This document shows, in pieces, positions 43,417-52,130 of a stretch of 64,000 nt of DNA (position 1 is its first letter; every line of letters begins with the position of its first letter). A program made the translations under genes and the position numbers. The notes beneath the pieces are model-generated. The model made no database searches. It was given only the letters and a program-made list of their open reading frames with translations, and was not told where the DNA came from. The stretch comes from CALODL01 sp942492115 (GTDB lineage: Bacteria > Planctomycetota > Phycisphaerae > UBA1845 > CAIVHJ01). Location of the stretch: the NCBI GenBank assembly GCA_942492115.1, contig CALODL010000002.1:310001-374000 (forward strand), given 5' to 3'.

Positions 43417-46089
43417 TCAATCGTTGATGCTCTCCGACCAATTGACCAGGACGGACATCGGGGTGCGCTCATGATCCTCGATCGCGATGTTGATCAGGAT
43501 CGTTTGGCCATCGGCGGTGACATCGAAATCTTCGCCATCATCAGGGAAGCGCGAGTCCGTTTTGAACAGTGCCACGGGTGGGGCGGATGCCCGGTACGTG
43601 TTGTCTTCGAAAGCGACGACCATGATATGGCCATCGGGCGCGCGGTAGAACAACTCTTTGCCGCCGCTCCGCCATTTGGGACCGAAGCCACCGGCGACGG
43701 ATATCTGGCGGCGGTGTGTCGCCTCCGGAAATGACTGCACAAAGACCTCGCGCTGCCCGGTTTCATTGGATTCGTATGCGACCCAGTGGCCGTCCGGGGC
43801 GAAGTCGAGGTTAACTACTGTGAACGGGGATTCGACGAACGGTCGTGCCGTGCCATCGTCCAGTGAGAGCAGCCAGATATTGCCATCCTGCCCCTCGGTC
43901 ACGGCGTTGTTGAATGCCAGGAGCAGCCCGTCGGGGGAGCAGTCCGTCGGCGTCGTGTACGCGTCGTTGATCAGAACGGGTTGTTCAACGGCGAGATGAC
44001 TCAGATCCTTGGCGAACATGCTGTCCGGTCCCCCTTTTCCAGACAGGTAGATGATGCGATCATCCTCGGGAGACCATATGGGGCGGCTCTCGTCAGCTGG
44101 ATCAGAAGTCACGCGCATGGCGGTGGGCGTGTCGACGCCGAACACCCAGATGTCGCCATTGTTCTGCACGCCGCTGCTATCGACCGCCACGAGTGTGCCA
44201 TCGTGCGAGAACCGTGGCGTGTAGTAGTTGCCCGGCTGCCCGACCGTGCCGACGGTCTGGCCACTGCGATCTTTCAAGATGAGTTGAGACTTGGCGGTGG
44301 CGCTGTGACCTGGATGAAAAGCGAGGGTGCCGTTTTGCGAGACAGAAAACAGTGCCATCGTATCGGTCGGTTCAAAACGGACCTGGCGGGCCACGACCAC
44401 AGAGTCTCCGATGACGGTTTCTGAATCGACATCGAAGCGCTGGAGGCGCACTGCGCCGTCGCGCCAGTACAGCACGTGCTCAGGTTCGATGAATACGGCG
44501 TTGGAGTCGACCTCGAGCACGCGACGTGGTGCCGTGCCATCGAGATTGCCGATCGACACGCCGTTCTTGCCACCGATTCCTCGTCGCGTGGAGAACAGGA
44601 ACCGCCGTCCGTCTGGGAGGAACCACGGTGCGCGATGGGCGAACTCGTTAACCGACCGATCGATCTCCGTGACCTGGGAGGGCTGGCCACCGGACGCCGG
44701 CACGGAGAACAGCCCATCGTTCCCCAGCGGTCCTCCGGTGAACAGAATAATTCCTTCGCGGTTCCATGTTCCACCGCCCCTGGCACCGTCGGCTGCGCAG
44801 ATGATGTCGGGTGAAGCTCCACGCACATCGACGCGTTTCAAATAGCTGCCATCGAAAAACCCTATCGATTGGCCGTCCGGTGACCAGAACGGGTACGCTG
44901 CGCCGGCGGTGCCAGGGATGTGCCGCACTGTCGCACGCGGCAGATCGCGAATCCACAGCGACCGGGTCTCGTCCCTGAGCGCCAGGAAGGCGAGCATGCG
45001 CCCATCAGGGGACAACGCGGGAGGACCCGACCGATAGGTATAGACAGCATCCTCTGGTGGAGAAAACTCCGCCTGAACGATCGGGACCACCGCCGGTGGT
45101 GTCCGCCGGACGAGCGCACCATAGACGGCCGCCAGCGCCACGATACACGCCAGGCTGGCGGTGACCCACGCCAGACGTTCCCGTCCGCGCAGTCGGCGGC
45201 TCACGATCGCTGGCGACCCCACTTGTGAACCGCCTTCGCTGATCCATTGCAGCTGAAGCTTGACGTCGTGAGCGGTTTGGATGCGATCATCGGGGTCCTT
45301 GGCCAGGCACATGCGCACCACATGATCCAGAGCAGGTGGAGACATCGGCTGAATGTGCGAAATGGGCGCAGGTTCTGTCGACATGATGGCCGTGATCAAG
45401 CTGGCGCGCGTACTTCCGGAGAACGCGCGCTGACCTGTGGCCATTTCGTGAAGCATCGCCCCGAATGCGAAGATATCCGTGCGCGCGTCGGCGTCCTGAC
45501 CTTCCAACTGTTCCGGGGCCATGTATTGGAACGTGCCGAGAAGGGTGCCCTTGGTTGTGAGCGGCTCGGTCAAGGTATCGGCGCCAGGTGCGGTGGTCAT
45601 GCTCGAGCCGTCGAACGCGCTTTTGGCCAGACCAAAATCAAGCAGCTTGGCGCCCGTTTTGCTGAGGATGATGTTGCCCGGTTTGAGATCACGGTGCACG
45701 ATCCCCGCGCGATGAGCGCTATCGAGGGCCGCAGCCACATCGATCCCTATGCGGACGACCTGCTCCACTTGCAGCGGCCCCTTACTGATGCGCTGCGCCA
45801 GGGTGTCACCCTCAATGAGTTCCATGACCAGATAGTCGCCGCCGTTGTGCTCGCCGATGTCGTGCAACGTGCAGATGTTGGGATGGGTCAGGTCAGAGAT
45901 GACCTGTGCTTCGCGCTGGAAGCGCTGTCTGAACTCGTGATTGCGCGACATCTGTTCGGGCAGCACTTTGATCGCGACCTCGCGATCGAGACGCGTGTCC
46001 CGCGCCCGATAGACCTCGCCCATTCCGCCTGCCCCAAGGGGAGCGACGACCTCGTAGGGGCCCAGTTTGCTGCCAGCATCGAGCGGCAT
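43417..46089 (-). CDS. Ser/Thr protein kinase with C-terminal TolB/WD40-like propeller
   Basis: 890 residues from the ATG at 46089 (GGAG and AGG upstream), giving MPLDAGSKLGPYEV. Kinase domain: P-loop LGAGGMGEV (18-26), Lys 41 (AIKVL), catalytic HRDLKPGN (132-139), DFGLAK (151-156), and APEQLEG further on. One membrane helix follows at about 310-330 (LAWVTASLACIVALAAVYGAL). The extracytoplasmic part is a TolB-like beta-propeller (ALSPDGRMLAFLAL, PFWSPDGQSIGFFDGSY, PRFSHDGTLVAVDSS, PIWSPEDDRIIYLS, DFAPDGHWVAYESNETGQREV). This PknB-plus-propeller layout is common in planctomycetes and acidobacteria; the signal sensed is unknown. Confidence 0.92.
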   Translation of the reverse strand: MPLDAGSKLGPYEVVAPLGAGGMGEVYRARDTRLDREVAIKVLPEQMSRNHEFRQRFQREAQVISDLTHPNICTLHDIGEHNGGDYLVMELIEGDTLAQRISKGPLQVEQVVRIGIDVAAALDSAHRAGIVHRDLKPGNIILSKTGAKLLDFGLAKSAFDGSSMTTAPGADTLTEPLTTKGTLLGTFQYMAPEQLEGQDADARTDIFAFGAMLHEMATGQRAFSGSTRASLITAIMSTEPAPISHIQPMSPPALDHVVRMCLAKDPDDRIQTAHDVKLQLQWISEGGSQVGSPAIVSRRLRGRERLAWVTASLACIVALAAVYGALVRRTPPAVVPIVQAEFSPPEDAVYTYRSGPPALSPDGRMLAFLALRDETRSLWIRDLPRATVRHIPGTAGAAYPFWSPDGQSIGFFDGSYLKRVDVRGASPDIICAADGARGGGTWNREGIILFTGGPLGNDGLFSVPASGGQPSQVTEIDRSVNEFAHRAPWFLPDGRRFLFSTRRGIGGKNGVSIGNLDGTAPRRVLEVDSNAVFIEPEHVLYWRDGAVRLQRFDVDSETVIGDSVVVARQVRFEPTDTMALFSVSQNGTLAFHPGHSATAKSQLILKDRSGQTVGTVGQPGNYYTPRFSHDGTLVAVDSSGVQNNGDIWVFGVDTPTAMRVTSDPADESRPIWSPEDDRIIYLSGKGGPDSMFAKDLSHLAVEQPVLINDAYTTPTDCSPDGLLLAFNNAVTEGQDGNIWLLSLDDGTARPFVESPFTVVNLDFAPDGHWVAYESNETGQREVFVQSFPEATHRRQISVAGGFGPKWRSGGKELFYRAPDGHIMVVAFEDNTYRASAPPVALFKTDSRFPDDGEDFDVTADGQTILINIAIEDHERTPMSVLVNWSESIND

Positions 46090-46145
46090 GACCTGTCTCC
46101 AGTTCCAAAGAGGAATCACATGGTGCTTGATTATCCGCTAGGGCG

Positions 46146-46486
46146 TCAAGAGACAAGTACCAGGCACCAGACGTTGCGCCGCGGCTTCCGGGATCCTACG
46201 GGGTACCCCAACCGTGGAATCCGCCAAGACAATGCATGGCGTGACGGCAGTGGTTGTGAGTGCCCGCACGACGAGCACGCGGCTCCTCGTGTCGGGTGCT
46301 CTTCGATGAATGCCTGAGTGATCTGTCGACGAGAGAGTTGACAGGGGTCCAGGTCGAGTACGCCTTGCTGCAGACACAGCACTGTCCTGTCCCCAGCGAA
46401 CCACCACGGCCAGTACGAAACCCCCATGCCACAGGGGGGCTCACGGGCAGCCCGGCAGAGATGACTGTGAGTGTGCGACGGAGCAT
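46146..46486 (-). pseudogene. Frameshifted and truncated zinc-ribbon family gene
   Basis: Starts MLRRTLTVISAG like the genes at 54146 and 63391. The frame then needs a -1 correction at a run of five G (around 46424-46428). In the corrected frame it continues VSYWPWWFAGDRTVLCLQQG, matching ASYWNWWFAGDDVVVWLRQG of the 63391 protein. The C-terminal ribbon is missing, with only SSCGHSQP left. A decayed member of the MLRRTL subfamily, lying in divergent cassette copy 1. Confidence 0.7.
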
Positions 46487-46600
46487 GAGCGGCTCCCGGT
46501 TCGAGCGGACGACCTGCTGATCATACCCGCTCCCCGCAGAACGATTCGGCGGGCAGGGACATGAGGGACGATCGGGACGGTGTTCGGGGGTATACTTGGG
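46457..46600. repeat. Divergent promoter cassette, copy 1 of 4
   Basis: About 145 bases nearly identical to 47314-47455 and 54596-54740, and to the window's last 82 bases. It contains the start of a leftward MLRRTL gene, its ribosome binding site (GGGAGCCGCTC), a leftward -10 (TATGAT here, TATAAT in other copies), the 9-bp tandem array, and a rightward -10 (TATACT, 46591-46596). Confidence 0.8.
46555..46581 (+). promoter_or_regulatory. 9-bp tandem array AGGGAC-NNN x3 (set 1)
   Basis: Units at 46555, 46564 and 46573 read AGGGACATG, AGGGACGAT, CGGGACGGT. GTTCGGGGGTATACT follows directly, so the array covers the -35 region of a rightward promoter, 64 bases before the gene at 46646. Confidence 0.7.
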
Positions 46601-46645
46601 TGACAGGTTCGAAGTGTCAGGGTATCAATCAGCGGGTAGGCGTCC

Positions 46646-47143
46646 ATGTACTGCCGCAAGTGCAAACACGATCTCCAGGCCACGACGACCGGGATCTGCC
46701 CCGAGTGTAGCACCGCTTTCGATCACCAGGATCCCGCAACCTACCACAGCCTGAACGCTGGTCCCTTTCCCAAAATCAAACGGTTTACGCTCGTGTGCTG
46801 CAGTGTCCCGGTCCTGTTCTGTGCCGCTCTGCTTGGTGCCTGGTGCTGTGGATGCCGCGCTCTTGGTTATCCGCCAATCGCGGCGACGGATGTGCACAGC
46901 TTTCAGGGTAGCCTGGGGGTGACGCTTTTCCTGGGGACAGCGGCCCTGTTCGGGATTCTGATACCGGTTGCTTTCCTGGGAACCGCTGTCTCAGTCATTG
47001 TGCATGGCTCCTTGGCCGTCGGTCATGAGCAACGCCGCGAAGAACTGTGGAAGACGCTGGCAACGGCAGCAGGGGTATGGTCGGGCTATATTCTCCTGGT
47101 TGTCTTCGATCCGCTGAGTCTGATGTCGTGGTTTTTTCATTGA
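46646..47143 (+). CDS. Membrane protein with N-terminal zinc ribbon
   Basis: 165 residues; ATG with AGG about 8 bases upstream. Ribbon at the very start (MYCRKCKHDLQATTTGICPEC, 1-21) followed by HQDP and three membrane helices (LVCCSVPVLFCAALLGAWCC, SLGVTLFLGTAALFGILIPV and TAAGVWSGYILLVVF). Its first 45 codons and leader are closely related to the gene at 47520. It is transcribed away from a decayed MLRRTL gene through cassette copy 1. Confidence 0.72.
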   Translation: MYCRKCKHDLQATTTGICPECSTAFDHQDPATYHSLNAGPFPKIKRFTLVCCSVPVLFCAALLGAWCCGCRALGYPPIAATDVHSFQGSLGVTLFLGTAALFGILIPVAFLGTAVSVIVHGSLAVGHEQRREELWKTLATAAGVWSGYILLVVFDPLSLMSWFFH

Positions 47144-47172
47144 GCCGTTCCACAGACAGCGTCACCGGTCCT

Positions 47173-47343
47173 CTACTCAATCTCCTCCACCTCGACCATA
47201 GAGCAGGTCGATGATCGGCTCAGGTCGTCATCAGAACCAGCGTGTTGCACGAGAGAACCTCCTCTCGGCCGTGTGTTCCAGAACGAGCAGGCCGCTAACA
47301 GGAGCGCTCCTGCAGAGATGACCGTGAGCGTGCGTCGGAGCAT
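47173..47343 (-). pseudogene. Truncated MLRRTL-type family remnant
   Basis: 56 codons from the ATG at 47343: MLRRTLTVISAGALLLAACSF, then an unrelated acidic tail without outer domain or ribbon. The start and leader lie in cassette copy 2 with a perfect leftward -10 TATAAT (47377-47382). Probably the 5' end of a deleted family member, though the short peptide may still be made. Confidence 0.6.
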
Positions 47344-47455
47344 GAGGGCCTCCCGGTTCGAGCGGACGACCTGCTGATTATATCTTGTCGGCCAGCGTGA
47401 TTCGGCGGGCAGGGTCATGAGGGCCGATCGGGACGGGGTTCGGGGGTATACATGC
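47314..47455. repeat. Divergent promoter cassette, copy 2 of 4
   Basis: Same layout as copy 1, with leftward -10 TATAAT at 47377-47382 (complement), 9-bp array at 47411-47437 and rightward TATACA at 47447-47452. Confidence 0.8.
47411..47437 (+). promoter_or_regulatory. 9-bp tandem array (set 2)
   Basis: Units AGGGTCATG, AGGGCCGAT, CGGGACGGG at 47411, 47420 and 47429, followed by GTTCGGGGGTATACA. Confidence 0.65.
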
Positions 47456-47460
47456 GCGGC

Positions 47461-47487
47461 AGGGTCGTCAGGGACGATAGGGCCGCA
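47461..47487 (+). promoter_or_regulatory. 9-bp tandem array (set 3)
   Basis: Units AGGGTCGTC, AGGGACGAT, AGGGCCGCA at 47461, 47470 and 47479. TATCAA (47497-47502) lies 17 bases after the start of GGG in the third unit, and the gene start at 47520 is 32 bases after the array. Two arrays in a row precede this gene. Confidence 0.65.
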
Positions 47488-47519
47488 GTCTCAGGGTATC
47501 AATGAGCGCGTACGCTTCG

Positions 47520-47774
47520 ATGTTATGCCGCAAGTGTGAATACGATCTTCAGGGAACGCTCGCGGGAACCTGCCCAGAGTGTGGAACCGCATTTGATCCG
47601 GAGAACGTCAGAACATGCCGCGGTTTACAGATAGGGCCATGGTCGTGGATCACACTGGTCTGTAGTTGCACGCCAGTTTTTGTCGTCCTCGCTGTCTACG
47701 CGGCATGGTGTCGTGCGACCGTAGGCAGTGCTCTTCGCTCATACTTCCCCAGAATAACGTCCCTAACGACCTGA
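47520..47774 (+). CDS. Short membrane protein with N-terminal zinc ribbon, C-terminally truncated paralogue
   Basis: 84 residues from the ATG at 47520, which aligns with the start of the paralogue at 46646; the in-frame ATG at 47502 has no counterpart there. Ribbon MLCRKCEYDLQGTLAGTCPEC, then FDPENV and one membrane helix (TLVCSCTPVFVVLAVYAAW). It ends where the paralogue continues with two more helices, at a point where the DNA becomes similar to 56787-56832, suggesting recombination or decay. Confidence 0.58.
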   Translation: MLCRKCEYDLQGTLAGTCPECGTAFDPENVRTCRGLQIGPWSWITLVCSCTPVFVVLAVYAAWCRATVGSALRSYFPRITSLTT

Positions 47775-47799
47775 CGTTCCTGCAGAAATCCACGCACAA
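47744..47799. repeat. Short dispersed repeat, copy a
   Basis: Contains ATAACGTCCCTAACG and TCCTGCAGAAATCCACGCAC. A related segment lies at 56787-56832 with ATAACGACCCTGTCG and CCTGCGGAAATCCACGCAC. It spans the end of the short zinc-ribbon gene; origin unknown. Confidence 0.45.
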
Positions 47800-48070
47800 C
47801 GCTTGCGAACCTCTGAGGCCTCTCTAGAATGCGTCCCTGCCCGTGACACCTACGCCGAAATACGTACGCCGCCAGCTCTGGTTCAATCTTTCTGCACATC
47901 CACTCGCCCCGGATCACCTTGCCTCCGATTGGGGTCGGGCCTGTTGCGTCAACAATGCAATGTCCCTGTGGATCATGGTTCGTTGGCCAAGAGCATCCGG
48001 TATCATGGTCGGTACAGTTCGTTCATAGAACGCAATGCTTGATGCTTCTGAATAGCAAGGGTGTGATCCG

Positions 48071-49198
48071 ATGAGAAGCGCAGCTCTGGCGAGTGTTCTG
48101 ACTATTACGGTGAGCTGTCCGCTGGCCGCCCAGGTCCGCGTGTTCATGGCCGCGGAGGGTCGCCAGCACATCGCTCCAGTCTCAGGTCCGACGTTTCACG
48201 CCATGGAGCCCGGTGAGACGGTGCGGTTGATGGCATGGTTCGTAGAATCGAAACCGCCCGGCACCTATATCGAAGCCTATCAGCTGATTATTCAGTCCGC
48301 TGGACAGGGCGATGATGGTTCCGTTGGCCAAATCATCTACGTGGACGATGATCCAGGAAGAAGCGGTGGGGATTCGATCCTGGTCAACACCAATCGCGAT
48401 GATTGGCTGTACAGTTGCGGCATAATTGCTTTTGAGCCCGTTTACAACGAGACCCCCGAGAGCGGTTTCTTCGGCGTATTCTACGCCACGGCCATCTGCG
48501 ATTTTTCCCCATGCAATTGCCCGGATGGCATCCACTACTTGGTCGAATTCGACTTGCGAGCGTCCAAGGATGCCTATGGCCGGTTCGAGATCGGCTTTCT
48601 CGTGGATCACGCTCCGGGCAGTGCATTCATCAGACCGGGCGGAATGGAGTTCGTCATCGATGAGTTTCAGACTTTGCAGGTGATCATCGGTGAACCCGCC
48701 CCAATCTCGAGCGAACCCCACGACGGAGCAATCGATCCCCGGTGTACGGTCGAGAAGGGTGTGGTCATCGGCCCCGATCACATCACCGTGCACTTTGATG
48801 GGACGGTCACCGTCAGCAACAACGACGAATGGTCAGTCCAGGTGACCGGAGATGATGAGTCGCCCGTTGTCGATGGTGTGCTATTCGCCGGCCCGACGGT
48901 GACGCTGCAGTTTGATCGCCCGCTCCCGCTCGGCGAGTGCACGACCATCACGCACCTGCCCACCGCCTGGCATACGCAGATCCGCTCGCTACCGGGCGAC
49001 GTATCCGGGGACGGGGCGGCAAATCCGGGGGATATCCTGACGCTCATCGACCACCTCAACGGCATTAGCGATGTGGCCGAATGGCAGTGCGATGTCAACC
49101 TGTCGGGCGTGTGCAACAGCCAGGACATCCTCGGGTTGATCGACATCCTGAATGGTGCGACTGGACACGAACGCGTCACGCTTCCTGAGTGTCCGTAG
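48071..49198 (+). CDS. Secreted cohesin-like plus dockerin type I-like protein
   Basis: 375 residues; AAGG about 11 bases before the ATG. Signal peptide to about residue 21, then RVFMAAEGRQHIAP opening a cohesin-like beta domain (about 22-205; AYQLIIQSAG, GQIIYVDDDPGRSGGDS, GIHYLVEFDLRAS, LQVIIGEP) homologous to the proteins at 30661 and 57810. Residues ~210-310 form an Ig-like domain (SSEPHDGAIDP ... VTLQFDRPLP). The C terminus is a good dockerin type I pair: GDVSGDGAANPGDILTLIDH and CDVNLSGVCNSQDILGLID. Carrying both partners on one chain would allow self-association, which is inference. Confidence 0.8.
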   Translation: MRSAALASVLTITVSCPLAAQVRVFMAAEGRQHIAPVSGPTFHAMEPGETVRLMAWFVESKPPGTYIEAYQLIIQSAGQGDDGSVGQIIYVDDDPGRSGGDSILVNTNRDDWLYSCGIIAFEPVYNETPESGFFGVFYATAICDFSPCNCPDGIHYLVEFDLRASKDAYGRFEIGFLVDHAPGSAFIRPGGMEFVIDEFQTLQVIIGEPAPISSEPHDGAIDPRCTVEKGVVIGPDHITVHFDGTVTVSNNDEWSVQVTGDDESPVVDGVLFAGPTVTLQFDRPLPLGECTTITHLPTAWHTQIRSLPGDVSGDGAANPGDILTLIDHLNGISDVAEWQCDVNLSGVCNSQDILGLIDILNGATGHERVTLPECP

Positions 49199-49415
49199 GT
49201 TGAAACCGTGGACCCGTGTCACCGCGACGACGACGATGCTTGCCCAGGAGTGCGAACCCGCAGCAGTAGATCAAGAGCATGAGCATGCTCAAGCCGGACC
49301 CGAAAATCCGAGTGGATGCTCCTTGGAGTGTGTACCGTGCTTCGATCCGCGCCGCTCCGGAGGTTGCCAGTCCCAGCCTGGAAGAGCCGGACATGTTGGA
49401 CATGTCGCTGTGCAT
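49176..49415 (-). CDS. Possible small single-helix membrane protein
   Basis: 79 codons: MHSDMSNMSGSSRLGLATSG, a membrane helix (GSGLSMLMLLIYCCGFALL) and a basic end (GKHRRRRGD). No ribosome binding site is apparent, and its end overlaps the convergent gene by 23 bases. The helix followed by positive charges looks real, but coding status is uncertain. Confidence 0.3.
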   Translation of the reverse strand: MHSDMSNMSGSSRLGLATSGAARIEARYTLQGASTRIFGSGLSMLMLLIYCCGFALLGKHRRRRGDTGPRFQPTDTQEA

Positions 49416-49523
49416 GTCGTTGCTGGGGCGTTTCGATCCCGACCTTGCTCGTGTCGTCGCTGCATCGGCGCGTCTGCCGGAGCCGGTGGAGGCCGGAATC
49501 GTGGCCGGCTGGAGCGGTTCCGT

Positions 49524-50771
49524 TCAATCCGGGAGAGAATCAAGGTGGGCCCTGATGTGCTCGACACCAGGAACACCAGGGTAGTCATCGAAAGTCTCTC
49601 TCAGGAGACACCACAGTTCAAGTAGCCTGGGCGGAATGTCGGACAGCGTATTCGGCTTTGGAATGAACGTGACGTCCTTGACGGAGCCCTCATATTCAAT
49701 TCTGACGGTGTGATGCGGTGGATGGGTTCGCTGATTCGGACTGCCGTAGAGATCATTCAGCTCGTCCAGGCGGGCCTCTTCAACAGCCTTCCTGAGTGCA
49801 GTCATGCTTTCCTGTGGGACTTGGAACTCGATAGCAGCAGGAGGTATATGCAGGACAGCATCCCCTGAAGCGTCTATGGTCAACTCCCATGATCTTGCGG
49901 GCCTGAAGTTCGCAAAGTACTTCGCAGAGATGGACAGAGGCTGTTGTGCACCGTCATCGTTGTGGTCGAGGAGGCTGCTGTCCTTCTGATCCGGCAACAC
50001 GGCGTTTTCGACGGGCGGAGCCAGGGTGACGGAGATTGGATGAAGGTCACTTCCCGTAGCAATCCGGCCCCTCTCTCGAATCACGAATTCCTTGCCGACC
50101 ACCCGCCATCGCGAAAAGTGAAAAAGCCTGGCGACGCTGTGTATTGCGTACTGCAGTGTCTCGCCCTCGTTGTACTCAAGGATGGGGTTATCTTCCACGA
50201 CCTTGAACGTCACGATGAATCGGGGATCCATTGACGTGCGTGTGGCCTTCGTTGCGGCCCGTCGATGGGTTCGGTGGATGTCGATGACTTGGGCTCGCAG
50301 ACTCAGGAGGCCTTCGATTTCTTCTGTTACACCGGCCAGCGACTGGGATGTCCTGAATGGCGACCTTGGGCTGGAGAACCACTCGACAGTATCTTCTTCC
50401 CCGGTAACGAGGTACTGGCCACGGTGGTGGTTAATCGTCACGTAGGTTCCATCGACAGCCTTCAGAAACACAAGATACCGAGCATCGGGCTCATAATTGG
50501 CCTTGGCACAAATGAAATTTTTCCTGGCGTGAATATCGAATTCTTTCGGCAACTGCCCTTTGATGACGCTCTCGGCAAGACAGACCGCACGCTGACGATA
50601 AAGCCGATGTCCAACTCTTCGCCCTGCGGGCTCCGTGGTGGCCACATGGATCACAGCAATGATGTCCGCCGTCCGCACCAGCTCGTCACGTTTCATGAAG
50701 CGAGCTTCGCCCAAAGCAGGACTGGCCGGAACCACGCAAGCGAGGAGAGCAAATGTGATGGTGCGATTCAT
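49524..50771 (-). CDS. Secreted protein of unknown function
   Basis: 415 residues with signal peptide MNRTITFALLACVVPASPALG. N-terminal third: ADIIAVIHVATTEPAG, AESVIKGQLPKEFDIHA and DARYLVFLKAVDGTYV suggest an OB-fold or NTR-like beta-barrel seen in secreted planctomycete and proteobacterial hypotheticals. The C-terminal region (RKAVEEARLDELNDLYG; HHTVRIEYEGSVKDVTFIPK) is a separate alpha/beta piece. No active-site motif recognised. Its leader and first codons resemble those of the gene at 50981. Confidence 0.65.
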   Translation of the reverse strand: MNRTITFALLACVVPASPALGEARFMKRDELVRTADIIAVIHVATTEPAGRRVGHRLYRQRAVCLAESVIKGQLPKEFDIHARKNFICAKANYEPDARYLVFLKAVDGTYVTINHHRGQYLVTGEEDTVEWFSSPRSPFRTSQSLAGVTEEIEGLLSLRAQVIDIHRTHRRAATKATRTSMDPRFIVTFKVVEDNPILEYNEGETLQYAIHSVARLFHFSRWRVVGKEFVIRERGRIATGSDLHPISVTLAPPVENAVLPDQKDSSLLDHNDDGAQQPLSISAKYFANFRPARSWELTIDASGDAVLHIPPAAIEFQVPQESMTALRKAVEEARLDELNDLYGSPNQRTHPPHHTVRIEYEGSVKDVTFIPKPNTLSDIPPRLLELWCLLRETFDDYPGVPGVEHIRAHLDSLPD

Positions 50772-50894
50772 TGTTCTTCGAGACCTGACAGATACGATGG
50801 CCGTTAGACGCTCATCCTATTGTACGGTTCCCCCGAGAAATGCGAATCTTTCGTAGCCGACCAGGTGACGGAACTGTAACTAAGCCCCCTCCCC

Positions 50895-50940
50895 CAAGCA
50901 CCCCAGCGACCGATCTCAGGAGGGGATGAATGGCCTGACA
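50895..50940 (-). repeat. Leader repeat upstream of the 49524 gene
   Basis: On the complement it reads CCTGAGATCGGTCGCTGGGG, then TGCTTGGG, about 130 bases before the start at 50771. The same block precedes the gene ending at 50981 (52045-52085). Both leaders also share CGTATC, then CAGGTCT, shortly before ATGAATCG. Confidence 0.55.
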
Positions 50941-50980
50941 TTTCTCATTTTGATCCTCGGGATTCCGGCTGAGCTGGTTC

Positions 50981-51988
50981 TCAAATAGCGATGAAAACGC
51001 CAAACAGGGTGAAGTAGATATACGCAAAGCGGTATGGCCCGCTCAGATTCGGCTTGTGTTCGAGGCTTGCGGCCACGCTTCTTGCTTTCGAATGCCAATC
51101 GCCTGACCAATATCCATTGGTTATCGACAGCACAGATTGAAACTCGGCCTCAATCGAATCAGTATCGCCCTCTGGTGCCACCACAATGTGGATGTCGCAA
51201 TAGACGCGGGTTCGAGCATGACAGGCTACGGCAAAGCTGTCGGCAGCAGGCAGAATATCCAGCATCCCTCCTTCGGATTTCATCTTTCGAAGGATCACCA
51301 CCGGTGACTCGATGTCAATCGCCGATGCCGCCTCACGCCACCGAGCAGGCATGTCTGCATTCGGCGACTTCAGCTGGCCAGCGACATGAGTGATGTCGGC
51401 CGAGGAACATGCCACGATGGTCACGTGAGCGTTTGGAAAGGCCACGTGGACTGGGAGTGTCTCCGTTGTGAGGTTATCCCAGGCGATGGGTACTGGTGCT
51501 TGATAGATCGTAAGTGCATCACGTTGCAACTCGTCTATAGAATCCTCGTGCCTCAGCCTCTCTCTTACCCCTCCGTTTGAGTCTTGTGTGATCCATACGT
51601 GGATGAAGCGGAAACTGCTCGTGCCGATGCTCTGGGGCATCTTGAAATCCCACCCGCCCATCAGCCTGACGACCGGATTCAACTGAGTCACCTCGGAAAA
51701 CACGATGTTGTCGATCGTGCTGGCCTGCCGCGACTGCAAGTGACCACTGTACTCATTCCGCGGCTTGAACCAGGCGTCCATCTCGCGATTCCAAGGGTTG
51801 CCCTCGGCAAGAAGTGGTTTAGCCCGCAGAATCATGACTGATTCAACTTGATCGGGCATCGCTGCGATGAGCTGAGCACTACTCGATAGCCTGTCCAAGC
51901 TCTCGCGATTCCCGCTGCTGGCTTGCCCCATGGCGGAGCTGACTGCAAGTACATGCACGAGGACAGATGATATGATGGCACGATTCAT
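50981..51988 (-). CDS. Secreted protein of unknown function
   Basis: 335 residues from the ATG at 51988 (MNRAIISSVLVHVLAVSSAMG signal peptide); upstream in-frame codons lack a signal. The mature part has mixed alpha/beta character (QLIAAMPDQVESVMILRAKP; LPVHVAFPNAHVTIVACSSAD; SPVVILRKMKSEGGML) and ends in a hydrophobic segment (FAYIYFTLFGVFIAI) that could anchor it. No family recognised. The MNR start and conserved leader tie it to the gene at 49524, although the mature sequences differ. Confidence 0.6.
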   Translation of the reverse strand: MNRAIISSVLVHVLAVSSAMGQASSGNRESLDRLSSSAQLIAAMPDQVESVMILRAKPLLAEGNPWNREMDAWFKPRNEYSGHLQSRQASTIDNIVFSEVTQLNPVVRLMGGWDFKMPQSIGTSSFRFIHVWITQDSNGGVRERLRHEDSIDELQRDALTIYQAPVPIAWDNLTTETLPVHVAFPNAHVTIVACSSADITHVAGQLKSPNADMPARWREAASAIDIESPVVILRKMKSEGGMLDILPAADSFAVACHARTRVYCDIHIVVAPEGDTDSIEAEFQSVLSITNGYWSGDWHSKARSVAASLEHKPNLSGPYRFAYIYFTLFGVFIAI

Positions 51989-52044
51989 GGTAGTCAGACC
52001 TGTCTGATACGAATTGCAAACATTCTGCATGTCGGCTCTCTCCC

Positions 52045-52085
52045 AAGCATCCCAGTGACCGATCTCAGGAGCGGATGAACGCGTG
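52045..52085 (-). repeat. Leader repeat upstream of the 50981 gene
   Basis: Complement reads CTCCTGAGATCGGTCACTGG, then GATGCTTGGG. Near-identical to 50895-50940. Confidence 0.55.
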
Positions 52086-52130
52086 ACATCCGAGACTGGA
52101 ACGTGAGATGAGCGGCAGTTCCGTCTCCGG

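Noticed and set aside
49152..49625. Rightward open frame after the dockerin-like gene
   Set aside because: It overlaps the gene end in another frame and has no start signal or plausible protein composition.
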